64,000 bases of DNA from Duganella sp. BJB476 (GCF_003416895.1 NZ_QVIO01000001.1:1798001-1862000); one strand, 5' to 3'; shown: positions 8,584 to 17,749, numbered from the stretch's first letter. Notes: generated by a model not told the origin, from the letters alone. Numbers and translations: made by a program.

Positions 8584-9726
8584 ATGCACCTCAAGAAAAA
8601 ACTCCTCCTGATGCCCGCCGCCCTGCTTCTGGCTGCAGGTATCGCGCTGGCCTACAGCCTGCGCACTCAAAGCCCGGCGGCAGCGCCGGCCAAGAAAATC
8701 CCTCTGGTCGCCGTGACCGCCGCGCGCCAGCAGGAACTTCCGCTGGAGCTGAGCGCGCAGGGTCACCTGGTGGCGCTCAATATCGTCGAAGTCCGGCCGC
8801 AACTGACCGCCACCATCGTCGCCATCCATTTCAAGGAAGGCGACGAGGTCAAGGCCGGCCAGTTGCTGTTCACGCTCGACAGCGCGGACGCCAACGCCCA
8901 ATTGCAGCGCAGCGAAGCGCAAGCTGCGCAGATCCTGGCCCAACTGGCCGACGCCAGCCGCGACTTCGGCCGCTCGTCGGAACTGGTCAAGTCGCACTTC
9001 ATCACGTCCAGCGCGGTCGACACGGCTGCCAGCAAGGTCGACGCACTCAAGGCCCAGCTGAAGGCGGCGCGTGCCGACATCGACAGCGCGCGGCTGCTGG
9101 TGGCGCATACACGTATCGTCGCGCCCATCGCGGCGCGCACCGGCGCGGTCGCGGTCCATCCCGGCAGCCTGGCGCAAACCAGCGCCGCCGCGCCCCTGGT
9201 CACGCTCGCCCAGTTCTCGCCCATCGGCGTGGAGTTCAATTTGCCGGAGCAGGACCTGACCGCCATCCTGCGCGCGCGCGGCGCGGGGTCGGTGCGTGTC
9301 ACCATCGACGGCGCCGACGGCGAGACTGTGACCGGCGAACTCTCTTTCATCAACAACACCGTCAATACCGACAGCGGCACCATCAGCCTGAAAGCCACCA
9401 TGCCTAACCCGCGCGCCACGCTGTGGCCCGGTGCCTACGCCAGGGTCACGGTCTTGGCCGGCATCGACAGGAACGCCGTCGTGCTGCCGCCGCAGGCGGT
9501 ACTGGAAGGTCCGGCTGGCCGCTTCGTCTTCGTCGCCGGCGCCGACGGCAAGGCCACGCGACAGCCAGTCACGCTATTGCGCGTGCAAAGCGGGATGGCC
9601 GTGGTGGAAGGCGTCGCCAACGGCACCCGCGTGGTGCTGGAAGGCGGCGGCAACCTGCGCTCCGGCGACGCGATACGCATCGCCGACGCGCGCCCCGCTT
9701 CGGCCGTCGCCAAGGCGGCGCCATGA
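8584..9726 (+). CDS. RND efflux periplasmic adaptor (membrane fusion protein)
   Basis: A 380-residue HlyD/AcrA-type adaptor. It has an N-terminal membrane anchor or signal (LLMPAALLLAAGIALAY), a lipoyl/barrel-sandwich domain split by an alpha hairpin (VEVRPQLTATIVAIHFKEGD, then a coiled-coil LQRSEAQAAQILAQLADAS), a second lipoyl half (HTRIVAPIAARTGAV) and a beta-barrel domain (RVTVLAGIDRNAVVLPPQAV). It links the inner-membrane RND pump encoded next door to an outer-membrane channel; no channel gene is present here. Its stop overlaps the pump start (ATGA at 9723-9726), so the two are translationally coupled. It resembles MdtA-type adaptors; substrates cannot be read from sequence. Confidence 0.93.
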   Translation: MHLKKKLLLMPAALLLAAGIALAYSLRTQSPAAAPAKKIPLVAVTAARQQELPLELSAQGHLVALNIVEVRPQLTATIVAIHFKEGDEVKAGQLLFTLDSADANAQLQRSEAQAAQILAQLADASRDFGRSSELVKSHFITSSAVDTAASKVDALKAQLKAARADIDSARLLVAHTRIVAPIAARTGAVAVHPGSLAQTSAAAPLVTLAQFSPIGVEFNLPEQDLTAILRARGAGSVRVTIDGADGETVTGELSFINNTVNTDSGTISLKATMPNPRATLWPGAYARVTVLAGIDRNAVVLPPQAVLEGPAGRFVFVAGADGKATRQPVTLLRVQSGMAVVEGVANGTRVVLEGGGNLRSGDAIRIADARPASAVAKAAP

Positions 9727-12700
9727 AGATCGCCGAGTTTTGCCTGAAGCGGCCGATCGCCACGCTGCTGGCGTGGCTGACCGTGATCATCGGAGGCCTG
9801 GCCTGCTGGCTGCAACTGCCGCTGTCGGCACTGCCCAACTACGATACGCCAACCATCCAAGTGTCGGCCCGCCTGTCCGGCGGCAGCCCGGAAACCATGT
9901 CCACCTCCATCGCCACGCCGCTCGAAAAGCAGTTCACGGCGATACCGGGGCTGCTGTCCACCACTTCCAGCAGCATCCAGGGCGAAACCCAGATCACGCT
10001 GGAGTTCGACCCGAGCCGCAATATCGACGCCGCCGCCGGCGATGTGCAGGCCGCGCTATACCGCGCCACCCGCTCGCTGCCGGCGGAGATGACAACGCCG
10101 CCGTCCTACCGCAAGGTCAATCCGGCCGATGCGCCGGTGCTGCTGATCGGCCTCGATTCGCCGTCGCTGAAGCTGGCGGACCTGAACGGCTACTCGGACA
10201 ACCTGGTCGTGCCGGCGCTGTCGACGCTGAGCGGCGTGGCGCAGGTGACGGTGTCCGGCCAGAAGCGCTATGCGGTGCGCATCGAGGTCGATCCCGACCG
10301 ACTGGCCGCGCTGGACCTGACGCTGGACGACGTCAGCACCGCGCTCAAGGCCGCCAACTCCAACGCGCCGCTGGGCCAGTTGGACAGCCCGCGCCAGATG
10401 ATGACGCTGCAGATGCCGCCCGGCCTGATGAAGGCGGCCGACTTCGGCGCGCTGATCGTCGCTCATCGCAACGGCCGCAACGTGCGCCTGGCCGACTTCG
10501 CGACGGTGCTGGACAGCATAGAGAACACCCAGAACACCAGCACCATCAACGGCCGCGACGCCGTCCTGCTGCAAGTGCAGCGCCAGCCCGGCGCAAACAC
10601 CGTCGCCACCATCGCCGCCATCCGCGCATTGATGCCGCGCCTGGCCAGCCAGTTGCCCGGCTCCGTCCATATCCAGCTGCTGAACGACCGCTCGATCTCG
10701 ATCCGCAACGCGATCCACGACGTCAACCTGACCATGCTGCTGACCATCGCGCTGGTGGTGCTGGTGATCCTGCTGTTCCTGCGCCAGCTGGCCGCCACGC
10801 TGATACCAGCCATCAGCCTGCCGGTGTCGCTGCTGGGGACTTTCGGCCTGATGTTCGCGCTCAATCTCAGCCTCGATAACATCTCGCTGATGGGATTGAC
10901 CATCGCCGTCGGCCTGGTGGTGGACGACGCCATCGTCGTCCTGGAAAACATCATGCGCCACATCGAGCAAGGCATGGAACCGATGGCCGCGACGATACGT
11001 GGCACCGGCGAGGTGGCGTTCACCGTGGTATCGATTTCGGTCTCGCTGATAGCGGTGTTCATTCCCATCTTCTTCATGCCCGGCACCATCGGCCTGCTGT
11101 TCCACGAGTTTGCCATCGTGGTGGCGCTGGCGATTTTGGTGTCGGCGGCGGCCTCGCTGACGCTAATCCCGGTGCTGGTCCCCAAATTCATCAAGACCGC
11201 GCAACTGCACGCGCCGGCGCCGGCGTGGAGCCGCGCCTTCGAGGCGGGCTTCGGACGGCTGCTGGCCGGCTACGAGCGCCTGCTGGACCGCGCCATCGCC
11301 CACCGCGCGCCGGTGCTGCTGGCGGCGCTGGCGACCTTCGGCCTGACGGCGTGGCTGTACACCAGCGCGCCCAAGGGTTTCTTCCCGCAGGAGGATACCG
11401 GCCAGATCTCCGCCAACGTCGACGCGCCGCAGGACATGTCGTATGAAGGCCGGCTGGCGGTGCTCAGGCAGCTGCAGCAAGTCATCATGGCCGATGCCGC
11501 CGTCAGCGACGTCGCCGCCAAGGTCGATCACGACACCACCTCGTTCTACATCACGCTCAAGGAAGCGGCCATGCGCCCCGCCATGCAGCAGGTGCTGGCG
11601 CGGCTGCGCAAGGAGACCAGCTTCCTGCCCGACATCAAGGTGTTTTTCAGCCCGGTGCAAAACCTCAAGGTCGGCGGCCGCTCGTCCAAGAGCACCTATC
11701 AGTACACGCTGCAATCGGTCAGCCCCGGCGACCTGAATCTGTGGACCAACAAACTGATGGACGAGCTGCGGCACGGCGACGTGCTGGTCGGCCTGTCGAG
11801 CGACGCCCAGTACGACGGCCTCGATGCGCGGCTGACGGTGGATCGCGACCAGGCGGCGACGCTGGGCGTGGACATGGCCAGCGTGCGCAACACGCTGTAT
11901 GCGGCCTACGGCACACGGCAGGTGTCCACCATCTACGCGCCGGAGGACAGCTACCAGGTCATCATGGAACTGGCCGACCAGTTCCGCCGCGACGAGAGCA
12001 GCCTGTCGCGCATCCAGGTGCGCAACGCTGGCGGCGCGCTGGTGCCGTTCAGCGCCTTCAGCCGCATCAACCGCCAGCGCGGCACGATGGCGGTCAACCA
12101 CCAGGGCCAGCTGCCTGCGGTGACGATCTCGTTCGACCTGGCCGCCGGCAAATCGCTGTCCGACGCCACGGACGAGATCACGGCGGCGCAGCAGCGCATC
12201 GGCCTGCCCTCGTCGATCTTCGGCAGCTACGCCGGCGCGGCGGCGCTGTTCCAGCAATCGCAAAGCAGCCAGCTTTGGCTGATCGCGATCGCCATCGCCG
12301 TCATCTACGTCATCCTCGGCATGCTGTACGAAAGCTGGCTGCACCCGGTGACCATCCTGCTCGGCGTGCCGTCGGCGGCGGTGGGCGCGCTGCTGGCGCT
12401 GCGCATGGCGGGGCTGGAGCTGAGCTTCATCGCCATGATCGGCATCCTGCTGCTGGTCGGCGTGGTCAAGAAGAACGCCATCATGATCATCGACTTCGCG
12501 CTGGACGCGCAGCGCAGCGAAGGCCTGGCGCCGGCCGAGGCGGTGCGCAAGGCCTGCCTGCTGCGCTTCCGACCGATCATGATGACGACGCTGTGCGCCA
12601 TCATGGGCGCGCTGCCGATCGCACTGGGACTGGGCGCCGGCGCCGAACTGCGGCAGCCGCTGGGCATCGCCATCGTCGGCGGCCTGCTGTTCTCGCAGCT

Positions 12701-12797
12701 GATCACGCTATTTATCACGCCGGTGCTGTACCTGTGGTTCGACCGCCTGTCGCAGGGGAAGGCGGCGGCAACGGCCTATGCGCCGGCGGGCGGATAA
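9723..12797 (+). CDS. RND multidrug efflux permease (HAE1, AcrB/MdtB-like)
   Basis: From the ATG at 9723 (overlapping the adaptor stop) it has 1024 residues, the normal length for AcrB-type proton antiporters. It begins KIAEFCLKRPIATLLAWL (helix 1). The proton-relay aspartate pair is present in GLVVDDAIVVLENIMRH (helix 4). Two repeats of helices and large periplasmic loops are visible, with the second half starting near APVLLAALATFGLTAW. The C-terminal part has the conserved GVVKKNAIMIIDFAL element. It would export hydrophobic or amphipathic compounds through a tripartite complex. There is no linked regulator. Confidence 0.95.
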   Translation: MKIAEFCLKRPIATLLAWLTVIIGGLACWLQLPLSALPNYDTPTIQVSARLSGGSPETMSTSIATPLEKQFTAIPGLLSTTSSSIQGETQITLEFDPSRNIDAAAGDVQAALYRATRSLPAEMTTPPSYRKVNPADAPVLLIGLDSPSLKLADLNGYSDNLVVPALSTLSGVAQVTVSGQKRYAVRIEVDPDRLAALDLTLDDVSTALKAANSNAPLGQLDSPRQMMTLQMPPGLMKAADFGALIVAHRNGRNVRLADFATVLDSIENTQNTSTINGRDAVLLQVQRQPGANTVATIAAIRALMPRLASQLPGSVHIQLLNDRSISIRNAIHDVNLTMLLTIALVVLVILLFLRQLAATLIPAISLPVSLLGTFGLMFALNLSLDNISLMGLTIAVGLVVDDAIVVLENIMRHIEQGMEPMAATIRGTGEVAFTVVSISVSLIAVFIPIFFMPGTIGLLFHEFAIVVALAILVSAAASLTLIPVLVPKFIKTAQLHAPAPAWSRAFEAGFGRLLAGYERLLDRAIAHRAPVLLAALATFGLTAWLYTSAPKGFFPQEDTGQISANVDAPQDMSYEGRLAVLRQLQQVIMADAAVSDVAAKVDHDTTSFYITLKEAAMRPAMQQVLARLRKETSFLPDIKVFFSPVQNLKVGGRSSKSTYQYTLQSVSPGDLNLWTNKLMDELRHGDVLVGLSSDAQYDGLDARLTVDRDQAATLGVDMASVRNTLYAAYGTRQVSTIYAPEDSYQVIMELADQFRRDESSLSRIQVRNAGGALVPFSAFSRINRQRGTMAVNHQGQLPAVTISFDLAAGKSLSDATDEITAAQQRIGLPSSIFGSYAGAAALFQQSQSSQLWLIAIAIAVIYVILGMLYESWLHPVTILLGVPSAAVGALLALRMAGLELSFIAMIGILLLVGVVKKNAIMIIDFALDAQRSEGLAPAEAVRKACLLRFRPIMMTTLCAIMGALPIALGLGAGAELRQPLGIAIVGGLLFSQLITLFITPVLYLWFDRLSQGKAAATAYAPAGG

Positions 12798-12819
12798 ACC
12801 ACAAATGCTTGCGGAGGCA

Positions 12820-12849
12820 TTGGCAAAACACCAACGCATAGGCGATAAT
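12820..12849 (+). promoter_or_regulatory. Sigma70-type promoter of the peroxidase/flavin operon
   Basis: TTGGCA at 12820-12825 (5 of 6 with TTGACA) and GATAAT at 12844-12849 (5 of 6 with TATAAT) are separated by 18 bases. Transcription would start near 12856, inside the Fur box. Confidence 0.6.
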
Positions 12850-12865
12850 GCGAATTGTTGTCATT
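12847..12865 (+). promoter_or_regulatory. Fur box overlapping the -10 element
   Basis: AATGCGAATTGTTGTCATT matches the inverted-repeat Fur consensus AATGAGAATGATTCTCATT at 15 of 19 positions. It covers the end of the -10 hexamer and the predicted transcription start, the classical place for Fur repression. It also means that an upstream in-frame ATG at 12848 is regulatory DNA rather than a start codon. Confidence 0.65.
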
Positions 12866-12886
12866 CCCATTTACCATCAAAACCGC

Positions 12887-14101
12887 ATGCTTACACAATA
12901 TTCCCGCGCCGCCCTCCTTCCGGCCGCGCTGCTGCTGGCCAGCCTGGCCGCGTGCAGCGGCGGCGGAGGCTCCACCGCTCCGGCACCGACGCCGCCCGTC
13001 GTTGAAGCAGGCCTCAGCCAGGCCGCCCAGCTGGGCGAGCTGATTTTCAAGGACCAGTCGCTGTCCGCCTCCGGCAAACAGTCGTGCGCCACCTGCCACA
13101 GCCCGGACAACGCCCACGGCCCGACCAACAACCTCTCCGCCCAGCTGGGCGGCGCCAACGGCGATGTGCAGGGCTTCCGCGCCGCGCCGTCGCTGCGCTA
13201 CCTGAACCAGAACCCGGCCTTCTTCTTCGCCAAGGACGGCACGCCGACCGGCGGCATCGACCGCGACGGCCGTGCGCAAAGCCTGGCGGAACAGGCCGAA
13301 CGCCCCTTCCTGGCGCCGCACGAAATGGCCAACGCCAGCAAGCAGGACGTGATCGACAAACTGAAGAAAGCCCCGTACGTCGAACAGTTCCGCGCCCAAT
13401 TCGGCGCCGCGATACTGGACAACGCCGAACAGGCCTTCGGCCGCATGACCTTCGCGCTGCAAAAATATCAGTTGGAGGACGGAGAGTTCCACCCCTTCGA
13501 TTCCAAGTACGACCAATTCCTGGCAGGTAAAGTGAAGCTGTCCGACCAGGAGCTGCGCGGCCTGGCGCTGTTCAACGATCCGGCCAAAGGCAATTGCATC
13601 GGCTGCCATACCAGCGCGCGCGGGGCCGACGGCGCACCGCCGCTGTTCACCGACTTCACCTTCGACAACCTGGGCGTGCCGCGCAACAAAAAGCTGGCGG
13701 CAACCGCCGATCCGGCTTACTTCGACCTAGGCCTGTGCGGCCCTGACCGCACCGACCTGGCCGCGCGCACCGACTTGTGCGGCGCCTTCAAAGTGCCGAC
13801 GCTGCGCAACGTCGCCACGCGCCAGGCCTTCTTCCACAACGGCGCCTTCGACAACCTGAAGGACGTCGTGGCCTTCTACGTGCGGCGCGACACCAACCCG
13901 GAAGAGTGGTACCCGACCGGCGCCGACGGCGTGGTGCAGAAGTTTAACGACCTGCCGCCGCAGTACCGCAAGAACGTCAACACCACCGAAGTGCCCTACA
14001 ACCGCCAGCCCGGCATGGCGCCGGCGCTGTCGCCCGGCGAGATCGACGATGTCGTCAAATTCCTCGGCACGCTGACCGACGGCTACAAAACCAACCCTTA
14101 A
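12887..14101 (+). CDS. Diheme cytochrome c peroxidase family lipoprotein (CcpA/MauG-like)
   Basis: The start at 12887 gives 404 residues beginning MLTQYSRAALLPAALLLASL followed by lipobox LAAC (Cys23), so a lipid-anchored periplasmic protein is expected. There are two c-type heme motifs: CATCH (residues 67-71) and CIGCH in the second half. The layout follows bacterial diheme peroxidases: high-potential/peroxidatic domains, then KVPTLRNVATRQAFFHNG near the C-terminus. Family members reduce hydrogen peroxide or, as in MauG, oxidise other targets. It is the first gene of a Fur-box operon with a porin, an FMN-binding protein, ApbE and a membrane protein. No good Shine-Dalgarno sequence is seen before 12887; the start rests on the signal peptide. 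Confidence 0.88.
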   Translation: MLTQYSRAALLPAALLLASLAACSGGGGSTAPAPTPPVVEAGLSQAAQLGELIFKDQSLSASGKQSCATCHSPDNAHGPTNNLSAQLGGANGDVQGFRAAPSLRYLNQNPAFFFAKDGTPTGGIDRDGRAQSLAEQAERPFLAPHEMANASKQDVIDKLKKAPYVEQFRAQFGAAILDNAEQAFGRMTFALQKYQLEDGEFHPFDSKYDQFLAGKVKLSDQELRGLALFNDPAKGNCIGCHTSARGADGAPPLFTDFTFDNLGVPRNKKLAATADPAYFDLGLCGPDRTDLAARTDLCGAFKVPTLRNVATRQAFFHNGAFDNLKDVVAFYVRRDTNPEEWYPTGADGVVQKFNDLPPQYRKNVNTTEVPYNRQPGMAPALSPGEIDDVVKFLGTLTDGYKTNP

Positions 14102-14117
14102 TCGCAGAGACCTGAAC

Positions 14118-15434
14118 ATGAACAAGCACCTGATCGCCACCGCCCTCGCCGCCGCCTTCCTCAGCGCGCCTTTCGCCGCCACCGCAGGCGAGGCCGAACT
14201 GCTGGCCCGCATCGACAAGATGGCCGCCGAACTGGAACAGCTGAAGGCCGAGCTGAAAGCCAGCGTCAAGAAGACCGAAGCAGTCGAACAACGCCAGCAG
14301 GCGCTGGCCTCCGCGCCGCCGCCGGCTGCCGCACCTGCTACCGCGCCGGTCTCGTTGGCCGCAGTCGAAGTGCAGTCGGCGCCAGCCACCATCTTCGGCG
14401 CCTACGGTGAAGTCAACTACAACCGTCCAAGCAAGAACGCCAGCGGTGCGCAGGCCGACGTGCGCCGCGCCGTGATCGGCATCGAGCACCGCTTCGACCA
14501 GAAGACCAAGATGGTCGCCGAATTCGAATGGGAACACGCCGTCGTCTCCGCCTCCGACAAGGGCGAGAGCGAAGTCGAACAGCTGTATGTCGAACGCGAA
14601 TTCGGCAACGGCTTGCGCAGCAAGGTCGGCCTGTACCTGATTCCCATGGGCCTGCTGAACACCAACCACGAGCCGACCGCCTACTACGGCGTCGAGCGCA
14701 ACTTCGTCGAGACGGCGATCATCCCGTCGACCTGGCGCGAAGTGGGCGTGAGCCTGTCCGGCGACACCGCCTACGGCCTGACCTGGGACACCGGCATCAC
14801 CACCGGCTTCGACCTGGGCAAATGGGACGCCGCCGGCAGCGACGGCCGCGAATCGCCGCTGGGCTCCATCCACCAGGAAGGCCAGCAGGCCAAGTCGCGC
14901 GACTTGAGCGTGCATGCGGCGTTGAACTGGCGCGGCGTACCGGGCCTGCTGGTGGGCGGCTCCATCTTCACCGGCAAGGCCGGCCACAAGACCGACGGCT
15001 TCACCGCCAACGACGCCCGCATCACCATGGTCGACCTGCACACCCGCTACACGCCGGGCCGCTGGGACCTGTCGGCGCTGTACGCGCGCGGCCAGATCAG
15101 CAATACCGAAGCGCTCAACGAAACGCTGGTCGGCAATCCAACGCCGGTGCCGAAGAGCTTTGCCGGCTGGTACACCCAGGCCGCCTACCGCCTGATGCAA
15201 GTGGGCGACTACACGCTGAGTCCTTTCGCGCGCTACGAGCAGTTCAACACCGCCAAGAGCTACGCCGCCGTGCCGCAGGGCCTGGGCGTGGCCGCGTCGC
15301 CTGACGAAAAAGTCACCACCGTCGGCGCCAACCTGAAGGTCGGCGAAGGCGTGGTGCTGAAGGCCGATTACCAGTGGTTCAAGGAAGACAAGTCGCGCGA
15401 CCGCCTGAACCTGGGCATGGGCTTCTCGTACTGA
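14118..15434 (+). CDS. Outer-membrane porin-like beta-barrel with N-terminal coiled coil
   Basis: A 438-residue protein with signal peptide (cleavage near ATAG), a short coiled coil (ELLARIDKMAAELEQLKAEL) and an Ala/Pro-rich linker. A barrel of about 360 residues follows, with alternating strands (IFGAYGEVNYNRP, KMVAEFEWEHAVV) and ending in an aromatic residue (LGMGFSY). This architecture is shared with phosphate-selective porin O/P-type and related specific porins. It sits 16 bases after the peroxidase gene and 1 base before the FMN-binding protein gene, so it belongs to the same transcript. It may supply substrate or metal to the periplasmic redox proteins. Channel specificity is unknown. 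Confidence 0.8.
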   Translation: MNKHLIATALAAAFLSAPFAATAGEAELLARIDKMAAELEQLKAELKASVKKTEAVEQRQQALASAPPPAAAPATAPVSLAAVEVQSAPATIFGAYGEVNYNRPSKNASGAQADVRRAVIGIEHRFDQKTKMVAEFEWEHAVVSASDKGESEVEQLYVEREFGNGLRSKVGLYLIPMGLLNTNHEPTAYYGVERNFVETAIIPSTWREVGVSLSGDTAYGLTWDTGITTGFDLGKWDAAGSDGRESPLGSIHQEGQQAKSRDLSVHAALNWRGVPGLLVGGSIFTGKAGHKTDGFTANDARITMVDLHTRYTPGRWDLSALYARGQISNTEALNETLVGNPTPVPKSFAGWYTQAAYRLMQVGDYTLSPFARYEQFNTAKSYAAVPQGLGVAASPDEKVTTVGANLKVGEGVVLKADYQWFKEDKSRDRLNLGMGFSY

Positions 15435-15435
15435 T

Positions 15436-15972
15436 ATGCGCTACCAGCACTGGATACCACTGGCGGCATGCGCCGCCGGCGCGCCGGCCTTCGCGGCGCA
15501 GTACCTGAACGCGGAACAGGCGCAGAAGCTCATGTTCCCGGAAGCGACCGCGTTCCGCGAGCAGGACCTGGCGCTGTCGCTGCCGCAGATGCAGCAGGTG
15601 GAAAAGCTGGCGGGCCTGGCGGCGCGCTCGGTCAACTGGCGCGTGGTCGGCGCCTACAGCGGCGACAAGCTGCTGGGCTACATGGTACTCGACGACGTGA
15701 TCGGCAAGTTCGAGCTGATCTCGTATGCGGTCGGCCTCAATCCCGACGCCACCGTGCGCCAGGTCGAGATCCTGACCTACCGCGAAAGCCACGGCGGCGA
15801 AATCCGCCTGCCGGCCTGGCGCCGCCAGTTCACCGGCAAGTCCGCGCAAACGGGCGGCCTGGCGGTGGGCGACGGCATCGCCAACATCAGCGGTGCCACC
15901 CTCTCCTGCACCCACCTGACCGACGGCGTGCGGCGCATTGCCGCCGTCGCCCAGGTGGCGCTGAAAAAATGA
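15436..15972 (+). CDS. Periplasmic FMN-binding domain protein (target of ApbE flavinylation)
   Basis: A 178-residue protein with a signal peptide (residues 1-20, cleavage near AFA) and one FMN_bind-type domain. The segment DGIANISGATLSCTHL holds the SGAT flavinylation motif; the likely acceptor of covalent FMN is Thr155. Such domains (as in NqrC and RnfG) carry electrons outside the cytoplasmic membrane. The enzyme that attaches FMN, ApbE, is encoded immediately downstream with overlapping stop and start (ATGA at 15969-15972). That pairing strongly supports the assignment. It would relay electrons between the membrane protein at 16785 and the diheme peroxidase; direction and partner are inferred. 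Confidence 0.85.
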   Translation: MRYQHWIPLAACAAGAPAFAAQYLNAEQAQKLMFPEATAFREQDLALSLPQMQQVEKLAGLAARSVNWRVVGAYSGDKLLGYMVLDDVIGKFELISYAVGLNPDATVRQVEILTYRESHGGEIRLPAWRRQFTGKSAQTGGLAVGDGIANISGATLSCTHLTDGVRRIAAVAQVALKK

Positions 15973-16781
15973 TACGGCGCGCCCAGCCCTGGTTGGGCAC
16001 CCTGGTCGACATCACTGCGGACGGCGCTCAGCAGGCAGTGTCGCTGGCGTTCGCCGAGGTCGCGCTGGTGCATCGGCTGATGAGTTTTCATGACGCCGCC
16101 AGTGATATCTCGCGCCTGAACCGCGCCGCGCCGGACGACGTGCTGGAGGTGCATCCGCACACCTGGCAGGTGCTGCAATTGGCGGCGCAGATGGCCGAGC
16201 TGTCGCAAGGCCTGTTCAACATCGCCTGCGCGCCACGGCTGGTGGATTGGCTTTGCCTGCCGCCCCCGAACGACGCCGGGATCCCTGCGTATCAACCGTC
16301 GCTGGCCGTCTACCATTGCGAGCAGGGGCCGCTGGTGCGCAAGCTGGCGCATGGCTGGGTGGATGTGGGCGGCATCGCCAAAGGCTACGCGGTCGATCTG
16401 GCGGTGGAAGCCTTGCAGCGCGCCGGCGCCGCCAGCGGCTGCGTCAACGCGGGCGGCGACCTGCGCGGCTTCGGCGACCGCGACTGGCCGGTCGCCGTGC
16501 GCGATCCGATGGCGCCGGGGCGCGCTGCCGCGCAAGTGCTGCTGCGGGATGAAGCGCTGGCTACATCGGCCGCCTATTTCTCGGCGCGCCAGCACGACGG
16601 CCGCGCGGTCAGCGCGCTGGTCGACGGCCGCAGCGGCGAGCCGCTGGTGGACTCCATCAGCGTATCGGTGCGGGCGCCGCGCTGCGCCGTGGCCGACGCG
16701 CTGACCAAGGTGGTGCTGGCCAGCGGCGATGCGCAACACCCTGCGCTCGCCGCATCGCAAGCCTCAGCGTTTATAATCTGA
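15969..16781 (+). CDS. apbE: FAD:protein FMN transferase ApbE
   Basis: The ATG at 15969 overlaps the stop of the FMN-binding protein and gives 270 residues. Family features: MSFHDAASDISRLNR near the N-terminus, GWVDVGGIAKGYAVD (substrate/metal region), CVNAGGDLRGFG, DEALATSAAYF, and SISVSVRAPRCAVADALTK near the end. ApbE transfers FMN from FAD to a Thr or Ser in exported proteins, usually acting in the periplasm. No clear signal peptide is visible at this start (MIRRAQPWLGTLVDI), and it is shorter than lipoprotein ApbE forms, so its compartment is uncertain. It is adjacent to its probable target. Confidence 0.9.
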   Translation: MIRRAQPWLGTLVDITADGAQQAVSLAFAEVALVHRLMSFHDAASDISRLNRAAPDDVLEVHPHTWQVLQLAAQMAELSQGLFNIACAPRLVDWLCLPPPNDAGIPAYQPSLAVYHCEQGPLVRKLAHGWVDVGGIAKGYAVDLAVEALQRAGAASGCVNAGGDLRGFGDRDWPVAVRDPMAPGRAAAQVLLRDEALATSAAYFSARQHDGRAVSALVDGRSGEPLVDSISVSVRAPRCAVADALTKVVLASGDAQHPALAASQASAFII

Positions 16782-16784
16782 GCG

Positions 16785-17249
16785 ATGCATACACACCGTC
16801 ACCGTCCCCACGTCAACCTGCGCGTCGAGCGCTGGCACCGCCGCTGCATCTACGCCAGCTTCGCCGCCCTGCTGCTCAGCGGCGCCGCCTGGCTGCTGGC
16901 GCGCTATTTCTTCCGCCCCATCGGGCAATTCGGCGAAACCATCAACCCGCTTGAACCGTGGTCGATGAAACTGCACGGCGCGGCCGCGATGGTGATGCTG
17001 TTCTTCGTCGGCAGCTTGATGAACGCGCATATCCGCCGCGCGATCAAGGCCGCCCGCAATCTGCGCACCGGCTGGAGCATGATCGCCGCCATGCTGGCGT
17101 TGACCGCCACCGGCTTCGGCCTGTACTACCTGGCCGGCGAGAGCGACCGGCCCGCGTGGTCGTCGGTGCATTGGGTTGTCGGCCTTGCCACCGCCGTGCT
17201 GTTCGTGCTGCACGTGCTGCTCGGCCGCCGCGCCGTGCAGCACCCATAG
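16785..17249 (+). CDS. Four-helix membrane protein with paired histidines (cytochrome b-like, DUF4405-type)
   Basis: 154 residues with four hydrophobic segments near 22-41, 62-81, 96-117 and 128-146. Histidines at 64, 82, 129 and 143 lie in or near helices 2 and 4, the arrangement expected for binding b-type heme within a helical bundle. The gene starts 3 bases after apbE ends and is the last in the Fur-box operon. In flavinylated extracytoplasmic electron-transfer systems a small b-type cytochrome commonly brings electrons from the membrane to the FMN protein. Heme binding here is inferred from the His pattern and context only. Confidence 0.6.
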   Translation: MHTHRHRPHVNLRVERWHRRCIYASFAALLLSGAAWLLARYFFRPIGQFGETINPLEPWSMKLHGAAAMVMLFFVGSLMNAHIRRAIKAARNLRTGWSMIAAMLALTATGFGLYYLAGESDRPAWSSVHWVVGLATAVLFVLHVLLGRRAVQHP

Positions 17250-17257
17250 GCGCGGCG

Positions 17258-17662
17258 CTAGCCGACCTTGGCCGCCTCGTCGAGATCGAGGCCGCTCATT
17301 TGCAGCGCGATGGCGAGCGCCGTGTCGGCTGTGGCCAGGTGGGCGTGGAACCACGGCAGCACCAGGCCGACAGCCTCCCTGCCGCTGTCGATCTTCCCCG
17401 CTTCCAGCTGATGCAAAGTGGCCAGCACGCGGGCGTGCTGCTCACGATGGCTGCGCAGGGCCGGGTAGTCGATCGCCTCCATCAGCGCTTCCTCGTGGCG
17501 GAAATCATCCTCCAGGCATTCGATCAGTTGCGCCAGGCCGGCACCGAAGTCCTCATCCTTGCAGTGTGACAGCAGCTTGATTTGTTCCGCCAGCGCCTCG
17601 TGCGCTTCGTCGAACAGCGGTATGCCCAGCGCCATGTCCGGGGTCCAACCGATATTGTCCAT
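17258..17662 (-). CDS. Bacteriohemerythrin
   Basis: A single-domain protein of 134 residues, the usual length. The non-heme diiron ligands follow the family pattern: His in FDEAHEAL, His/Glu in FRHEEALM, His pair in LRSHREQH and His...Asp in FHAHLATADTAL. It binds oxygen reversibly in the cytoplasm and may serve as oxygen store, carrier or sensor. It lies 87 bases downstream of the PAS-GGDEF-EAL gene on the same strand, and that gene has tandem FNR-type sites upstream. The two may be co-regulated by oxygen. Confidence 0.92.
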   Translation of the reverse strand: MDNIGWTPDMALGIPLFDEAHEALAEQIKLLSHCKDEDFGAGLAQLIECLEDDFRHEEALMEAIDYPALRSHREQHARVLATLHQLEAGKIDSGREAVGLVLPWFHAHLATADTALAIALQMSGLDLDEAAKVG

Positions 17663-17749
17663 AATGTCCTCGTGGTCGATCGGGCCGGCGCACGATGCGC
17701 CGCCAACAAGGACTATGGGCGCGCGGTGCGACTAAATCCATGATCCAGA

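Noticed and set aside
12848..12886. N-terminal extension of the peroxidase from the ATG at 12848
   Set aside because: This ATG lies inside the Fur box and next to the -10 element. The lipoprotein signal begins at 12887.
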